Shown: positions 34,603 to 44,186, counted from the stretch's first letter. The stretch: 64,000 nucleotides of DNA from Thermoguttaceae bacterium (GCA_025062105.1 JANXAQ010000061.1:33188-97187), one strand, 5' to 3'. Numbers and translations are program-made. Notes: a model not told the origin generated them from the letters alone.

Positions 34603-34762
34603 CTGAGAAGCAGCCCTCAAATGGGGATTGTAGCGACTTCGGATGGATTTTGAGCCTAAGCGATCATCCTGCAACCTCGGTAAAAGGTGCTTTGAAGGCT
34701 TAGGAGCCTCCGAGGAGAAATCTGCTGGGTAAGGCGGAACTCGCTTTTTCGGAACAGCCTCT
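34603..34762 (-). repeat. Family D-like element, diverged
   Basis: Starts GAAGCAGCCCTCAAATGGGG and ends TTTTTCGGAACAGCCTC, bounded by TGA and TAA. The interior is poorly conserved. Confidence 0.55.
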
Positions 34763-35159
34763 AATACCGTTGGCAGAGTGCCCCCCTCTAACAAAATCCG
34801 TCCATTTCTTATTTTTATTCGCCCGGCTTTTATTCGCCCGGAACCATCGTAGATTTCTGTGTTACTGTTGCCGCAATGTGAGGCAAAATGGTTTTGGTTC
34901 TCAGGCCTCCTACGAGGCCTTTAGGGGGTTTGACAGCCCAACGCCGGTTTGTAGAATAGATTTTGAGGGCCAGCAACATGGGGAAATTCTGGGCCGCTAT
35001 CTTGGCTGGTGGTATTAATCCCGAAACCAAAACTTTCGCTACCATTTCACCCGACTGAACAAGCCCACCGTAGCCCCTGCTCCACGAAGGCCGGATTCGC
35101 GAACCCATTCTCGGCTGCAAGGCCAAAAAGGTGCGTTAAAATCCATACCCCCCACAGAA
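34763..35159. other. Gap with no gene recognised
   Basis: About 400 bases with no coding pattern or repeat family recognised, before a family C copy. Confidence 0.4.
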
Positions 35160-35420
35160 GCTTCGCAATTAGAATCGAAGAGCTCCGCTATCTCTTTAAG
35201 TAAATCCCGAAAGGAGTTTGACCAACACAAAATAGATAAAATAGACAATATATGTAAAATAATTTTCGAAAACAACTCCTTCCTGCTTCCCAAATAAAAG
35301 CTGTCCATTTCTCCAAAGGAACCGTTAGCTTCGTTTGCAAAGTCCGTTTCCCTTTATGTGGTGCAATCATTTTCTCCCACTTGGGATGGCCCAATCCTTT
35401 CCAGATGTGTATACCCCGAG
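35160..35420 (+). repeat. Diverged family C element with 9-bp target duplication
   Basis: Starts GCTTCGCAATTAGAATC and ends CAGATGTGTATACCCCGAG, with AACACAAAATAGATAAAAT inside. CCCACAGAA occurs at 35151-35159 and 35421-35429. Confidence 0.75.
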
Positions 35421-35940
35421 CCCACAGAAACAGAAGAGGAAGGATCTGCTTATTGCTTTGAACAGTCCAATTTTCGAACATTGTGTCTAAAATTGTGTCT
35501 TAAAAAAGAGGAACCACTTCCTCTCGACGGAAGGCTCTTTGGATTGACATTATTTTTGGCATTTCAACATGCTTTGCTAAGATATAACCTACAAGAATCC
35601 TTTCAGGTATAGGTAGAATTTCCTCCAAAGAGGCATTTCAATCCCGATAGAATTAGAAAAAACCTTTGCGAGGTGTTGGCCTCAGATACCCGTCAAAATT
35701 GACCGCACACCTTCCCAAATCCAATCCAGTATCAATCAGTATCAATCGTTCGCCTCAGGCAGCAGGTAACTCAGAATCTATATCTATCTCAAAAGGATGG
35801 TTTCGTGGGATCCCCTCAAAAAGAGGATTCAAGCACTTTCCACAGGATTCATAGCCCTTTGCACCCTGGGGAGGAACAGGATAGGATCTTACAATCGGAG
35901 TACATGGGGCCGCTAGAAGAAATTTTTCAAAAACTATTCC
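35421..35940. other. Gap before the tatA genes
   Basis: About 520 AT-rich bases with no gene or repeat family recognised. A TTGACA near 35546 has no suitably spaced -10. Confidence 0.4.
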
Positions 35941-35941
35941 T

Positions 35942-35958
35942 TTTGGTTGAATAGTTAC
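35942..35958 (+). promoter_or_regulatory. Shared upstream motif
   Basis: TTTGGTTGAATAGTTAC, 97 bases before the first tatA start. Regulatory role inferred. Confidence 0.3.
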
Positions 35959-36055
35959 GTGAAGTTTATACCGTCAAACACCGGCAAACCACACGGCGTT
36001 AAAAATAGGCAAAGCTTCTGTTTTGGGAAAATATGCTTCTAGAAAGGCGTTGCTT

Positions 36056-36280
36056 ATGAGCCCTACATTGGCCTACATTTTTGGCATTGGAACTACCGAA
36101 CTTCTGGTTATTGCGATTATCACGCTGATCCTGTTCGGCAATCGGCTACCAAGTGTTATGCGATCCTTAGGCCGGGGGGTGGTTGAGTTCAAAAAAGGAA
36201 TCCAAGGGATTGAAGAAGATCTGGATGATTCTTCCCGGACGGCTAAAAAGTCGGAAGACTCCCACAACAACCGCAGTTAG
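36056..36280 (+). CDS. tatA: TatA-family protein translocase subunit
   Basis: A 74-residue Tat pore or adaptor subunit. A short N-terminal helix crosses the membrane (TTELLVIAIITLILFGN), then the hinge motif FGNRLP, then an amphipathic helix (LGRGVVEFKKGIQGI) and a short charged tail. ATG 36056 is chosen because AAAGG is eight bases upstream and it places the membrane helix at the usual distance; the frame is open to a TTG at 36023. The gene is followed after 19 bases by a second TatA-like gene. It exports folded proteins with RR signals, such as the oxidoreductase at 5545. Confidence 0.9.
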   Translation: MSPTLAYIFGIGTTELLVIAIITLILFGNRLPSVMRSLGRGVVEFKKGIQGIEEDLDDSSRTAKKSEDSHNNRS

Positions 36281-36299
36281 CTGTTGAGAGTCGATCCGT

Positions 36300-36653
36300 A
36301 TGAGCCAGCAAGTGTTTGCGTTTTTCTCCTTCGGCCCCACGGAGATGTTGATTATCCTATTGCTGGCCGTGCTGTTATTTGGAAAACGTCTGCCTGAAGT
36401 GGCCAGGTCGATCGGAAAAAGTTTGGGCGAGTTCCAGCGAGGAGTCCAAAGCATCCAACAGGAGTTGCAGGCCACCATTCAAGAAGAAGCGGAGGCCGCT
36501 TCTTCGGCTTCTGCCCATTCGACCCCCGCTCGCCCCAGCCCGGAAGACCTAGAGGAAACCTTGGCACCTAAATTCGATCCTCCCCCATTGCCTCACTCCC
36601 GAGAAAAAATGGCCGAAACAACACCTTTACCGGAAACCTCACCCCGTTCGTAG
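36300..36653 (+). CDS. tatA: Second TatA/TatB-family subunit
   Basis: A 117-residue paralogue of the upstream protein. Membrane helix GPTEMLIILLLAVLLFG, hinge FGKRLP, amphipathic helix EVARSIGKSLGEFQRGVQSI, then a Pro/Glu-rich tail of about 60 residues, longer than a typical TatA and TatB-like in length. It lacks the clear Glu residue early in the helix that would mark TatB, so the TatA/TatB choice is open. Nineteen bases separate it from the first gene, so co-transcription is likely. No tatC is in the window. Confidence 0.88.
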   Translation: MSQQVFAFFSFGPTEMLIILLLAVLLFGKRLPEVARSIGKSLGEFQRGVQSIQQELQATIQEEAEAASSASAHSTPARPSPEDLEETLAPKFDPPPLPHSREKMAETTPLPETSPRS

Positions 36654-37073
36654 CTCGGCCTAGAAGAACCTAACACACTTCCATTTCCTACCATGCTGCT
36701 AGGCTAGAAAACTTTCTCGATTTCCACAGCATTTCTCCCAATACCCTTCGGAGAGTCTCTTGGCATCCTGTGGGGAGAGTGATACCATAAGGGAAGTTAC
36801 CAAATCTTTGATCGTACCAGCTCAGCCGAGCAGAGTAACAGCATCGCACTGGAGAAAATTGGTAATTTGGGAAAAGAAAGGAGGAGAATCCGGGAAACAT
36901 TTGAAAGTTTCCGCTATATTTTTCCTCAGGTTCTCCAAAAATCATGGGTATTTAGTTCGGCTGAATACTTACCCTTTTACCCAGCCGTTCATTTAAAAAG
37001 TTGTCAGGCCACGTTTGAGGAGCAATCCTTTCCGGGTCCTATTAATAAACTCTTGCAGAGGAGATAGAAAGGC
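36654..37073. other. Gap after the tatA genes
   Basis: About 420 bases with no gene recognised. TTCGGCTGAATACTTACC at about 36957-36974 resembles the shared upstream motif but has no gene just downstream. Confidence 0.35.
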
Positions 37074-37216
37074 GGAACCTTTGTAAAATACCGAACATAC
37101 AGTGAACGTGATGGCCCTTCAACTGGATAGGTAGGGCCCCTCATTTAAACACCTATTCCGCTTACTAGCAATGCTAGCAACCCTAAGTCAGAGGGAGGAT
37201 GGGGTGAAACGGTATA
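37074..37216 (-). repeat. Family B element, cut by another B
   Basis: Starts GGAACCTTTGTAAAATACC, keeps the CTAGCAATGCTAGCAACCC centre and stops at GGTATA, where a second B copy in the opposite orientation begins. Confidence 0.75.
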
Positions 37217-37529
37217 GGAACCTCTGCATAATTTAAAGGAGATTTTTGCACTATTTTGGTCCCCTACCTCTAACCCAATCCGTAGGGTTGCTAGCACTGC
37301 TAGCAACCGATTATAGAGCGACTTGGCTCTGTGGAAAGATTGTCCGCAGTCTGGAAAGGTTTCTCCCATACCGGTCGGTTTTGCTCGGTTTTCCGTCAGT
37401 TTTGGTGGGTTTAGGCCTCCGACCGGAAAGGGTTTCAACAGAACAAGGGGCTGTTTAATGTAGTATACCAAGCTCTAGCGAATCCGAGCTTTAGAAGGTC
37501 ACTACGGTTCAGGATTTTGCAGAGGTTCC
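37217..37529 (+). repeat. Family B element interrupted by an E element
   Basis: Left part GGAACCTCTGCATAATTTAA to about 37324; right part 37447-37529 ending GGATTTTGCAGAGGTTCC. An E element separates them. Confidence 0.8.
37325..37446 (+). repeat. Family E element nested in B
   Basis: Starts GGCTCTGTGGAAAGATTGTC, has GGTTTAGGCCTCCGACCGG in the middle and ends GGGTTTCAACAGAAC. Confidence 0.8.
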
Positions 37530-37533
37530 TTTA

Positions 37534-37680
37534 CCTCGACTTTTGTCATGTTGGGCCTTCTGCCAAAGGGGAAAACTGTAACTTCATGGAATTATTCGAC
37601 ATAGGACATTGGGTGAACAAAAAGAGAGTTCGCGATAACTCCTGGACAAAAAACAAGTTAGCAAAAATGGCAAAAGTGGC
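37534..37680 (-). repeat. Family A element next to B
   Basis: Starts CCTCGACTTTTGTCATGTTG and ends AAAATGGCAAAAGTGG; TTA precedes it (37531-37533). A B-type end (CTCCGTTTAATGATGCGCAG) follows at 37681-37718. Confidence 0.75.
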
Positions 37681-37953
37681 GCTATAAAATATCTCCGTTT
37701 AATGATGCGCAGAAGGTTCTAGCCCTTTATTTTGGGCTTGCCGGATATGGACTCATTAAAGATAACACCAAGAGCTGACGGGTAAGATTTCACCTGAGTG
37801 AAGTAATTTACCTCGGCACTGGGGTGTAGGGGGGGTGACTGGTGTAGCTTGCTGGCGAGGAGGATAGGAATCGGAAGTGGTTTGCCTTCCTTCGCCTCAC
37901 CCTATAGGAGCACAAAGAGAGGGACATCTAGGTCCTTTCCACTGAAGTTAAAT

Positions 37954-38027
37954 GGGCGGCTAGCTCAGTTGGTTAGAGCGCCATCCTCACACGGTGGAGG
38001 TCGCGCGTTCGAATCGCGCGCCGCCCA
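37954..38027 (+). tRNA. tRNA-Val (anticodon CAC)
   Basis: A 74-base cloverleaf. Acceptor GGGCGGC pairs with GCCGCCC, D arm GCTC...GAGC, anticodon stem CCATC/GGTGG with loop CTCACAC giving anticodon CAC, T arm GCGCG-TTCGAAT-CGCGC, discriminator A. CCA is not encoded. A decayed integrase gene on the other strand reads into its 3' half, so this gene was probably an integration site. Confidence 0.95.
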
Positions 38028-38047
38028 CTGGACAATTATGCACTATA

Positions 38048-38112
38048 TTGCAAGGTTGTGAAAAGCTTTGCGTAACTGGATACGCCATAAAGGGTTGTGT
38101 CGAACCTTGCAA
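38048..38112. repeat. Inverted repeat just after tRNA-Val
   Basis: TTGCAAGGTT (38048-38057) and AACCTTGCAA (38103-38112) are perfect inverses. Inside them GCGTA-ACTGGA-TACGC forms a second hairpin. It may be a recombination or structural site of the lost integrated element, or part of the pseudogene. Confidence 0.5.
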
Positions 38113-38216
38113 TTGCCCACAAACAGGGGAAAACGGTTGCTGAGCCGCATTTTGCGCATTTCGTGCGCCGCATTCTGCGCCAGTGCTCCGCGGCGGTTGC
38201 CACTTTTTCAGCCGTT

Positions 38217-38333
38217 GGTTCTGTTGAAAAGGTTTTCTGTTGGAGGCATGAACCTCCCGAAAGTGTGGCAAAACTAATCAGAATGGGCAAATCATCTCTC
38301 CGGTCGGGAGAACCTTCCAACGGACCCTCAGCC
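38217..38333 (-). repeat. Family E element inside the integrase remnant
   Basis: Starts GGTTCTGTTGAAAAGGTTTT and ends GGAGAACCTTCCAAC, with TGGGCAAATCATCTC; reversed orientation and diverged. Confidence 0.6.
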
Positions 38334-38895
38334 GTTCGGTAATGCCGCAAAGCTACTGTCAACGTGTTGCCCACCAGTTTGGTGGCCGCTCCTTATGGAC
38401 CCGCAGCGGTTAGCTTCCTTTCAAACTACTCCGTTAGGTTCTCCCATAGCTTCGGTCAAACTGCTAGGCCAGCATTTCGGATAAGCCGCTCAAACTGCGT
38501 CCTGAGGTGGCAATTGATCCAGCCGTTCTGGCCTTGTGCTCTTTTGCCCCACTCTTCCAGGAAAATATTACTCGGCGACTTCCGGAGCCAATTCCCAGAC
38601 TTCTTCCAGATATGGCATCAGGGCCTTATTGATCGGGATTACGCGAAACGGTTTGCCTTTCGTTTCCGTCTTTGGACTGGGAACTCTCAATAGGGGATTT
38701 TCCCAATTCGCATCTTGCCACCGCAAACGAAATGGTTTTAAGGGGCTCCGAAGTTCCCCGTAGTGTGTCAGCGACACTACCAGCCGCTCAGAGCCATGTC
38801 GGGCAAGCCTTTCCTTTTGAAGATGCGATTTCTTCGCTTCCTATGTTTGGGAAAGGTGGCTAAAGCTTCTTTCCGGTCTTGCTCTGAGAGGCTGT

Positions 38896-39006
38896 GGCTG
38901 TGTTGAAAGGTTGTCCGGAGCCTGGGGAGGTTTGGCCCATACTGGTCGGTTTTGCTTCCGTTTTGGTGGGTTTAGGCCTCCAACCGGAAACGGTTTCCAA
39001 AGAACC
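38896..39006 (+). repeat. Family E element
   Basis: Starts GGCTGTGTTGAAAGGTTGTC, has TGGTGGGTTTAGGCCTCC and ends GGTTTCCAAAGAACC. Confidence 0.8.
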
Positions 39007-39019
39007 CTATTCTGTCTGA

Positions 39020-39164
39020 GCTGTCTGAAAAAATTCCCTCGGCTACCAAGTTGTTTCTCCCACCTGGCAGGGCTACAGGCCGGGATTTGGACAGCTAGGT
39101 TACCTAAAGTCTTAACCGGCCGGGTGAATAGGGAAGACGGGCTTATCCTTTTTCAGGCACCCTC
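39020..39164. repeat. Family G element
   Basis: Starts GCTGTCTGAAAAAATTCC and ends CTTTTTCAGGCACCCTC, flanked by TGA (39017-39019, 39165-39167). An A element starts right after the second TGA. Confidence 0.6.
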
Positions 39165-39167
39165 TGA

Positions 39168-39317
39168 GTTCGACTTTTGCCATTTTCCCTCAGGCCTTTT
39201 GTTTCCATTAGTTACGACGAGACTTCCTTGTGTTCACACAATTTCTTAAGTCCATTTGTTACAAGGACTTAGAGATTTCTCCTTCCGGGAGAAGGCCTAA
39301 AATAGTAAAAGTCGAGC
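39168..39317 (+). repeat. Family A element
   Basis: Starts GTTCGACTTTTGCCATTTTC and ends AAATAGTAAAAGTCGAGC; TGA precedes it. Confidence 0.85.
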
Positions 39318-39796
39318 TGGATTTTGGGGAGTATTTTGTGTGAGTAGGGGGTATAGAAATGTGTGCTTTCTGAAAAGTTCCCCTTTATGGGGGTAACTTG
39401 CGCTGGATCCGGCTTGCCTTCAGCGGCTACCAGGCCAGACCCTGTGGGTTGCCTAGGAGCCTAACCTATTTGGAAGGCCATCGGTTAGAGGAGCCATTCT
39501 GGTTAGGGTCTTCGGCCAGGGGTGTAGAAGTTGGAAATTCTGTTTGGGAAGTGGCGGTCCGGTTGGGCTGGCTCCATCACTTCTCTCACTAAAGAGTGAT
39601 TTTGCAGAAAATACAGTTTAGAAATGAGAACTTGGGTTAATTAGAGTTGATAGAGAAAATAGAAGATTAAGAGGAAATACACAAACTGGATAGCTTTAAG
39701 AAAAATAAAGGATTTGTTCCATTTTTTTCGGGGCCCACGCACAGCCAGTCGAAACTGGTAAAATGGAAGAGATTATCTGGAGCCGGGCAGCTGGTG
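39318..39796. other. Gap with no gene recognised
   Basis: About 480 bases with no gene or repeat family recognised. The second half is AT-rich. Confidence 0.4.
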
Positions 39797-40073
39797 CTCG
39801 CTGTTATACACATTTTTTGGAGGGATTTCCCAGTCTAACCGGCATCACGCCAAACAGGCGAATAACGAATCTTTCTAAAGAAGCTAATTGTTCCTTTGGA
39901 GAAATGGCAGCAGTTAGGAAAGATCCCTTCCAAGAGCAACAAAAAGAGCTTGGTTTCAAAGACACTGTTAGCTAGATCGCCTATTTTATCCATTCTGCGT
40001 TGTTCAACAAGCTTTTGGGATTTGGCAAGGTGAAGTTTGAACGCTTCACCGCCAACTTGTGTATAACAGCGAG
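39797..40073 (-). repeat. Family C element
   Basis: Starts CTCGCTGTTATACACATTTT and ends CAACTTGTGTATAACAGCGAG, in reversed orientation. Confidence 0.85.
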
Positions 40074-40275
40074 GTAGGTGGTGGAGGCTCAAACATCCAA
40101 ATTTCCTGTTTCCCAAAAAAAGCAGTGGTTTCTATAATGTGGTTCTTTTGCCGAGGGAGAACGAACGTATTTCGGCCTCTCCAAAGGACAGATATTAGCA
40201 GTAGAAACACAGGCCGGTATTGAGGGTTGCTAACCTGGGAAAGCTGCTTGAGCTGGCCCCGTATGGACACTGCAC

Positions 40276-43254
40276 ATGGCTGCGGAACGGATGCCGCAAG
40301 AAGAAACTTCGCTCTTAGCCAAGCCAATGGCGGCCTTAACCGCCGTAGCGGTCCGCTATCCAGTTCGGAGCTTGGCTGCTGCTGCGCTTTTAGCCTTAGT
40401 TTGTATGGGGGTATCGGCTCGGTATTTGCGACTGCACACTGCGCGGAGCGATCTGATTAACCCCCAAAGCCAATACCATCGCTGTTGGTTGGAGTACACC
40501 GAGGAATTCACGGATCAAGAGGATGTGGTAGTGGTTGTGGAGGGGCAGTCGGCCGAGGAGGTTGCTGCTGTAGCCGAGCAACTGGTTGCCACTTTGGAAA
40601 AGCATCCTCAGTATTTTACTTCTCTTTTGTATCGGATGGATTTTTCGAAGTTACGGCGCAAAGGGCTATATTATCTACCGGTTGAGCAATTAGAAAAGAT
40701 TGAGCAAGGGCTTCAAGAGGCCGAAGCTCGGTTGGCTAGTTTCCGGAAGATCTTCATGGAGATTTCGCGTCAACCTTCCGCTGCTGCTCAACCGGCGATC
40801 AGGAGTCGGTTTTCTGAGCGAACTTTTCCTCAGTCTGTGGGGAGCGTATTGCCTCCGCCGGTAGCAGCCGGAGAGGTGGGAAGATCTTTTTTTGCGGCGA
40901 TTCAGAGTGGCTTGGCCCATCAGGGGAACGGTGCTAGGCTTATCACAGGAAAGGAGAGGGATTTTTCGTTTAGTTTGTTAGAAGGGGGCTGGCATCCGAA
41001 GGATTTGAGTAGCTTGGTACCCTGTTGGCCAAGCGATCGGTTACAGAGTGCGGATGGCCGAATGGCGTTTATCTTACTGCGACTGGTTAAGGAAAAACAG
41101 GAGCAGTTTGCTCGGCATTCGGAGCAGATCGAGGCGCTGCGGCGGATTGTAGCCCATCTGCGTTACCGGCATCCGGAGGTAAATATTGGGCTTACTGGTT
41201 TGCCTATTATTGAACACGACGAGATGCGGGCCAGTGAGATTTCCTCTGCTCGTGCGAGTCTTTTGGCCCTGATAGGGGTGATGTTTGTGTTTGTGATGGG
41301 TTTTGGGGGGCTTCGGCATCCGTTGTTGGCCAATGCGGCGTTACTGTGTGGAATGATTTGGGCCACGGGATTTACCACGTTGGCCGTAGGCCGGCTGAAT
41401 ATCTTGAGCATTGCTTTTGGGGCGATTTTAATCGGGCAAGGTGCGGATTTTGGGATTTACTATATTGCCCGATATTTGCAACTTCGGAAGATGGACCACT
41501 TAGGCCCGGCGGAGGCGTTGATCCAAACGGGTTGGACAGCTGGTCCCAGCATTGCTGACGGAGCCCTGGGCACAGCGGCAGCGTTTTTCATGGCCGGGCT
41601 GACCGATTTCCAAGGCGTGGCGGAACTTGGCATCATAGCCGGTGGTGGGTTGATTCTCTGTTGGCTGGCTACGATGGTGGTTTTGCCGGCGATGGTTCGT
41701 ATAGTGGACGGATGTAATCTTTTCCGTCGCTTGCCCGAACCGTTGGATCTATTGCCCTGGTTTAGGCCTTTGTACGTTTGGCCCCGGTTTACGCTGGCGG
41801 TGGTATTGGTGATTACGGCCGGGTTAGGTGTCGGCTTGAGCCGACTGTGGTATGACCATAATTTATTCAACTTGCTGCCAGCCGGGCTGGAAAGCGTCCA
41901 ATGGGAGCGCCGCCTGGTCGCCCAAACCGATAAGGCCGTCTATTATGCGCTTTCCATAGCCGATAGCCCCCAGCAGGTCCAAGAGCGAAAACGTCAATTC
42001 TTGCAACTTTCTTCTGTGGATCGGGTGGAAGAGATTGCCTCGGTGTTAGCCGATCAGGAGGAGAAAAAACAGCCTCTGATCACCCGTATCCACCAACGTC
42101 TCCAAGAGTTGGCCAGCCAATTAGCGTGGGTCCAGCAGACAATGGCAGCGTCTGTCCCGCCGGTTGCCCAACCCGACCTTCTAACTGCCCAGCCTTCCGG
42201 CTCTACCACCTGGCTGTTGGACACCGCTTCGGATGGGGCTCCTGATGGAAAACCATCGGAGTTGATGCCCTCCGCCCTCAGCTGCCCTACGGATGCCCCC
42301 CCCGCCTGTGCACAACGTCCGGGGACGAAAGGATCTGAACCATTACCCTCTGCCGTCGGCCAAGCCGATCCTCTTGGCTGTTATGAAAGCCCCTTGGCAG
42401 CTGCTGGCCAGCTGCTGGCCAGCTTTTCTCCTGAGCAAATGGCTGCCTTCCGAGCATTGGTACAGTCGTTAGCGGAGCTTTCAGATCCCGAACCTCCCCG
42501 CCTGCAAGATCTGCCCCAGGGGCTCTGCGATCGGTTTGTCGGCCGGCATGGTCGGCATCTGATGAAAGTCTATAGTAAAGCCGACATCTGGGACCTGGAC
42601 GGAATGACCGAATTTGTGCGAGAGCTTCGCAGTGTAGATCCTCAGGCTACTGGCAATCCAGTCCAAATTTACGAAGCAAGCCGACAACTGAAGCAAAGTT
42701 TCATCCAAGCCGCTCTGTATGCTTCGCTGGTGATAGTGCCGCTTTTGTGGTTCGATTTCCGGAACTGTCGGCATACGTTCTGGGCGATTTTGCCGCTGCT
42801 TTTGGGAATGGTCCAGATGTTTGGACTGCTGGGCCTGCTAAACATTCCGCTAAACCCAGCCAATATGATTGTACTGCCGATCATCCTAGGGATCGGCATC
42901 GACAATGGGGTACACATCGTCCATGATTTTTTGCAGCAGGGTCGAACCTATCGCCAGATGAGCCCTTCGACCTGTATGGCCATTGTGATTAACTCCCTAT
43001 GCAATATGGTAGGCTTCGGTAGTCTGATGATCGCCAGCCATCAGGGCTTGCAAAGCCTGGGGCGGGTCCTCACCATAGGCATGGCCTGTATTTTGGCCAA
43101 TTCGCTGGTATTACCCAATCTTCTGGTGCTGTATCAACAACGGCAAAACCGGCAGAAAGATTCCCAGCAGCAAGTACCAACGTTGGCGGTCATCCCGGAT
43201 GTTTCAGAAGAACCGGCCTCCGTTGCCGCAAAACAGCTACCACGGGCAGCATAA
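40276..43254 (+). CDS. RND/MMPL-family transporter, HpnN-like
   Basis: A 992-residue inner-membrane RND-superfamily protein resembling the lipid or hopanoid transporters HpnN and MmpL. Layout: span 1 at about 30-50, a large periplasmic loop (about 55-330), spans 2-6 (about 335-485), span 7 near 505, a second loop (about 530-800) with a variable Pro/Ser-rich insert, then spans 8-12. Two motifs in the middle of the core helices carry the proton-relay acids: GADFGIY at about 388 and GIDNGVH at about 872, the expected pseudo-symmetric pair. The ATG at 40276 lacks a good ribosome-binding site. Single gene, with no hopanoid genes around it, so the cargo is not known; lipid export is inferred from family. 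Confidence 0.85.
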   Translation: MAAERMPQEETSLLAKPMAALTAVAVRYPVRSLAAAALLALVCMGVSARYLRLHTARSDLINPQSQYHRCWLEYTEEFTDQEDVVVVVEGQSAEEVAAVAEQLVATLEKHPQYFTSLLYRMDFSKLRRKGLYYLPVEQLEKIEQGLQEAEARLASFRKIFMEISRQPSAAAQPAIRSRFSERTFPQSVGSVLPPPVAAGEVGRSFFAAIQSGLAHQGNGARLITGKERDFSFSLLEGGWHPKDLSSLVPCWPSDRLQSADGRMAFILLRLVKEKQEQFARHSEQIEALRRIVAHLRYRHPEVNIGLTGLPIIEHDEMRASEISSARASLLALIGVMFVFVMGFGGLRHPLLANAALLCGMIWATGFTTLAVGRLNILSIAFGAILIGQGADFGIYYIARYLQLRKMDHLGPAEALIQTGWTAGPSIADGALGTAAAFFMAGLTDFQGVAELGIIAGGGLILCWLATMVVLPAMVRIVDGCNLFRRLPEPLDLLPWFRPLYVWPRFTLAVVLVITAGLGVGLSRLWYDHNLFNLLPAGLESVQWERRLVAQTDKAVYYALSIADSPQQVQERKRQFLQLSSVDRVEEIASVLADQEEKKQPLITRIHQRLQELASQLAWVQQTMAASVPPVAQPDLLTAQPSGSTTWLLDTASDGAPDGKPSELMPSALSCPTDAPPACAQRPGTKGSEPLPSAVGQADPLGCYESPLAAAGQLLASFSPEQMAAFRALVQSLAELSDPEPPRLQDLPQGLCDRFVGRHGRHLMKVYSKADIWDLDGMTEFVRELRSVDPQATGNPVQIYEASRQLKQSFIQAALYASLVIVPLLWFDFRNCRHTFWAILPLLLGMVQMFGLLGLLNIPLNPANMIVLPIILGIGIDNGVHIVHDFLQQGRTYRQMSPSTCMAIVINSLCNMVGFGSLMIASHQGLQSLGRVLTIGMACILANSLVLPNLLVLYQQRQNRQKDSQQQVPTLAVIPDVSEEPASVAAKQLPRAA

Positions 43255-43360
43255 CGCGGAAGCCCGGCTTTGCCCATTATGAACAACCGTAAGCCGTCAG
43301 CCGAACGGATATTTGTTGATCCCTGCCTAAGCAGGCATACTGTTGGACAAAAACATAGGA

Positions 43361-43549
43361 GAACCTCTGCATAATTCAATGAGGACATTTTTATACTATT
43401 TTGGCTTGTTCTCCTTTCCCCCCAACATATAGGGTTGCTAGCATTGCTAGCAGCCAATAGATTGTAAATGTTCGACTCGAAGAACGGACGGGCCTAAGAA
43501 TCAAAAGTTCATAAAGTCCACTAAATGTTCCGGATTTTGCAGAGGTTCC
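43361..43549 (+). repeat. Family B element
   Basis: Starts GAACCTCTGCATAATTC and ends GGATTTTGCAGAGGTTCC, with a good central palindrome. Confidence 0.85.
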
Positions 43550-43665
43550 TTTTATAGCATTTTGTTTCTCTCCCGTCTGATCCAATATATTGGATTGCTA
43601 AGCATGCTAGCAGCCTTACAGGTGTTTGGGCGGGTGCAGCTAAACTCAGAATTATGGAGAGGTTG
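43550..43665 (+). repeat. Family B fragment in tandem
   Basis: Directly after the previous copy: TTTATAGCATTTTGTTTCTC, GGATTGCTAAGCATGCTAGC and GAATTATGGAGAGGTTGC match B without its first 30 or so bases. Confidence 0.65.
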
Positions 43666-43669
43666 CTAA

Positions 43670-43819
43670 AGTGGGCTTTTGCCAATATTGGCTTCGCCCT
43701 GGCAGAAGACTGTTCTAAATCCTTGTAACTATAGGACTTAGGGAATTGGGTGAACAAATCAGAGTTTCGCCATAACTGCTAGCCCTAAAGCCAGTTAGGG
43801 AAAATAGCAAAAGTCGCGG
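43670..43819 (-). repeat. Family A element
   Basis: Starts AGTGGGCTTTTGCCAATATT and ends AAATAGCAAAAGTCGCGG, flanked by TAA (43667-43669, 43820-43822). Confidence 0.75.
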
Positions 43820-44036
43820 TAAATCATATGGGCATAAGTCTACCCTCCCACATTCCCGTTTTGCACATCCGTGAGCCGATTTCCTGACACAGAGAGCTAA
43901 TCTCCTCAGACACCGAAACTCCTTTCAGTGAGTTTATAGCCCCGGGAAGGGGGAATTCGGGCCCTTGTTTCCTGGAGTGGCCGACAAGGAGCAGTTGAAC
44001 TGGACTGGGGGCTGTCTATCTTCCTCATCCTCCTAA

Positions 44037-44186
44037 ACTCGACTTTTGGCAATTTCCAGAGTGCCGCCCCTTTTGGATATCTTAACCCTTTGACAACATT
44101 GGAGTTGGCAAATTTGCTGGCGAAAGAATCCCGAAAGCCTAACTCTTTGAAATAAAAGAAGTTACAAAAGATGACAAAAGTGGAGC
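44037..44186 (-). repeat. Family F element in the same context as the A copy at 490
   Basis: Starts ACTCGACTTTTGGCAATTTC and ends GATGACAAAAGTGGAGC, flanked by TAA (44034-44036, 44187-44189). The flanks (GGACTGG ... CTATCTTCC ... ATCCTC to the left; CCATAAAAATCAGCCC to the right) also flank other A copies. Confidence 0.7.

Larger units (their letters stand above)
37987..38850 (-). pseudogene. Decayed tyrosine-type integrase ending inside tRNA-Val
   Basis: Reading the minus strand from high to low coordinate, pieces in different frames fit a planctomycete tyrosine recombinase: LTHYGELRSP (catalytic Arg region), LRWQDANWENPLLRV and SPKTETKGKPFRVIP at 38570-38785; HLRTQFERLIRNAGL and PKLWENL with TGA where Trp is expected at about 38430-38500; GNTLTVALRHY with the nucleophile Tyr codon at 38339-38341. 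A family E repeat then interrupts (38217-38333). A last piece (NAAQQPFSPV to GGARFERATSTV) runs to a stop at 37987 within the tRNA. Frameshifts and stops make it inactive. The N-terminal half is not recognisable. Confidence 0.75.

Noticed and set aside
35546..35590. TTGACA as a promoter for the tatA genes
   Set aside because: No -10 at 16-18 bases, and over 450 bases from the first start.
36054..36653. A full Tat operon
   Set aside because: Only two TatA-type genes are present; no tatC within the window.
38568..38785. A functional integrase gene
   Set aside because: Only a short open piece remains; the catalytic parts are in different frames with internal stops.
42395..42425. CAGCTGCTGGC duplication as a frameshift or insertion signal in the RND gene
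   Set aside because: It lies in the variable periplasmic insert and keeps the reading frame.
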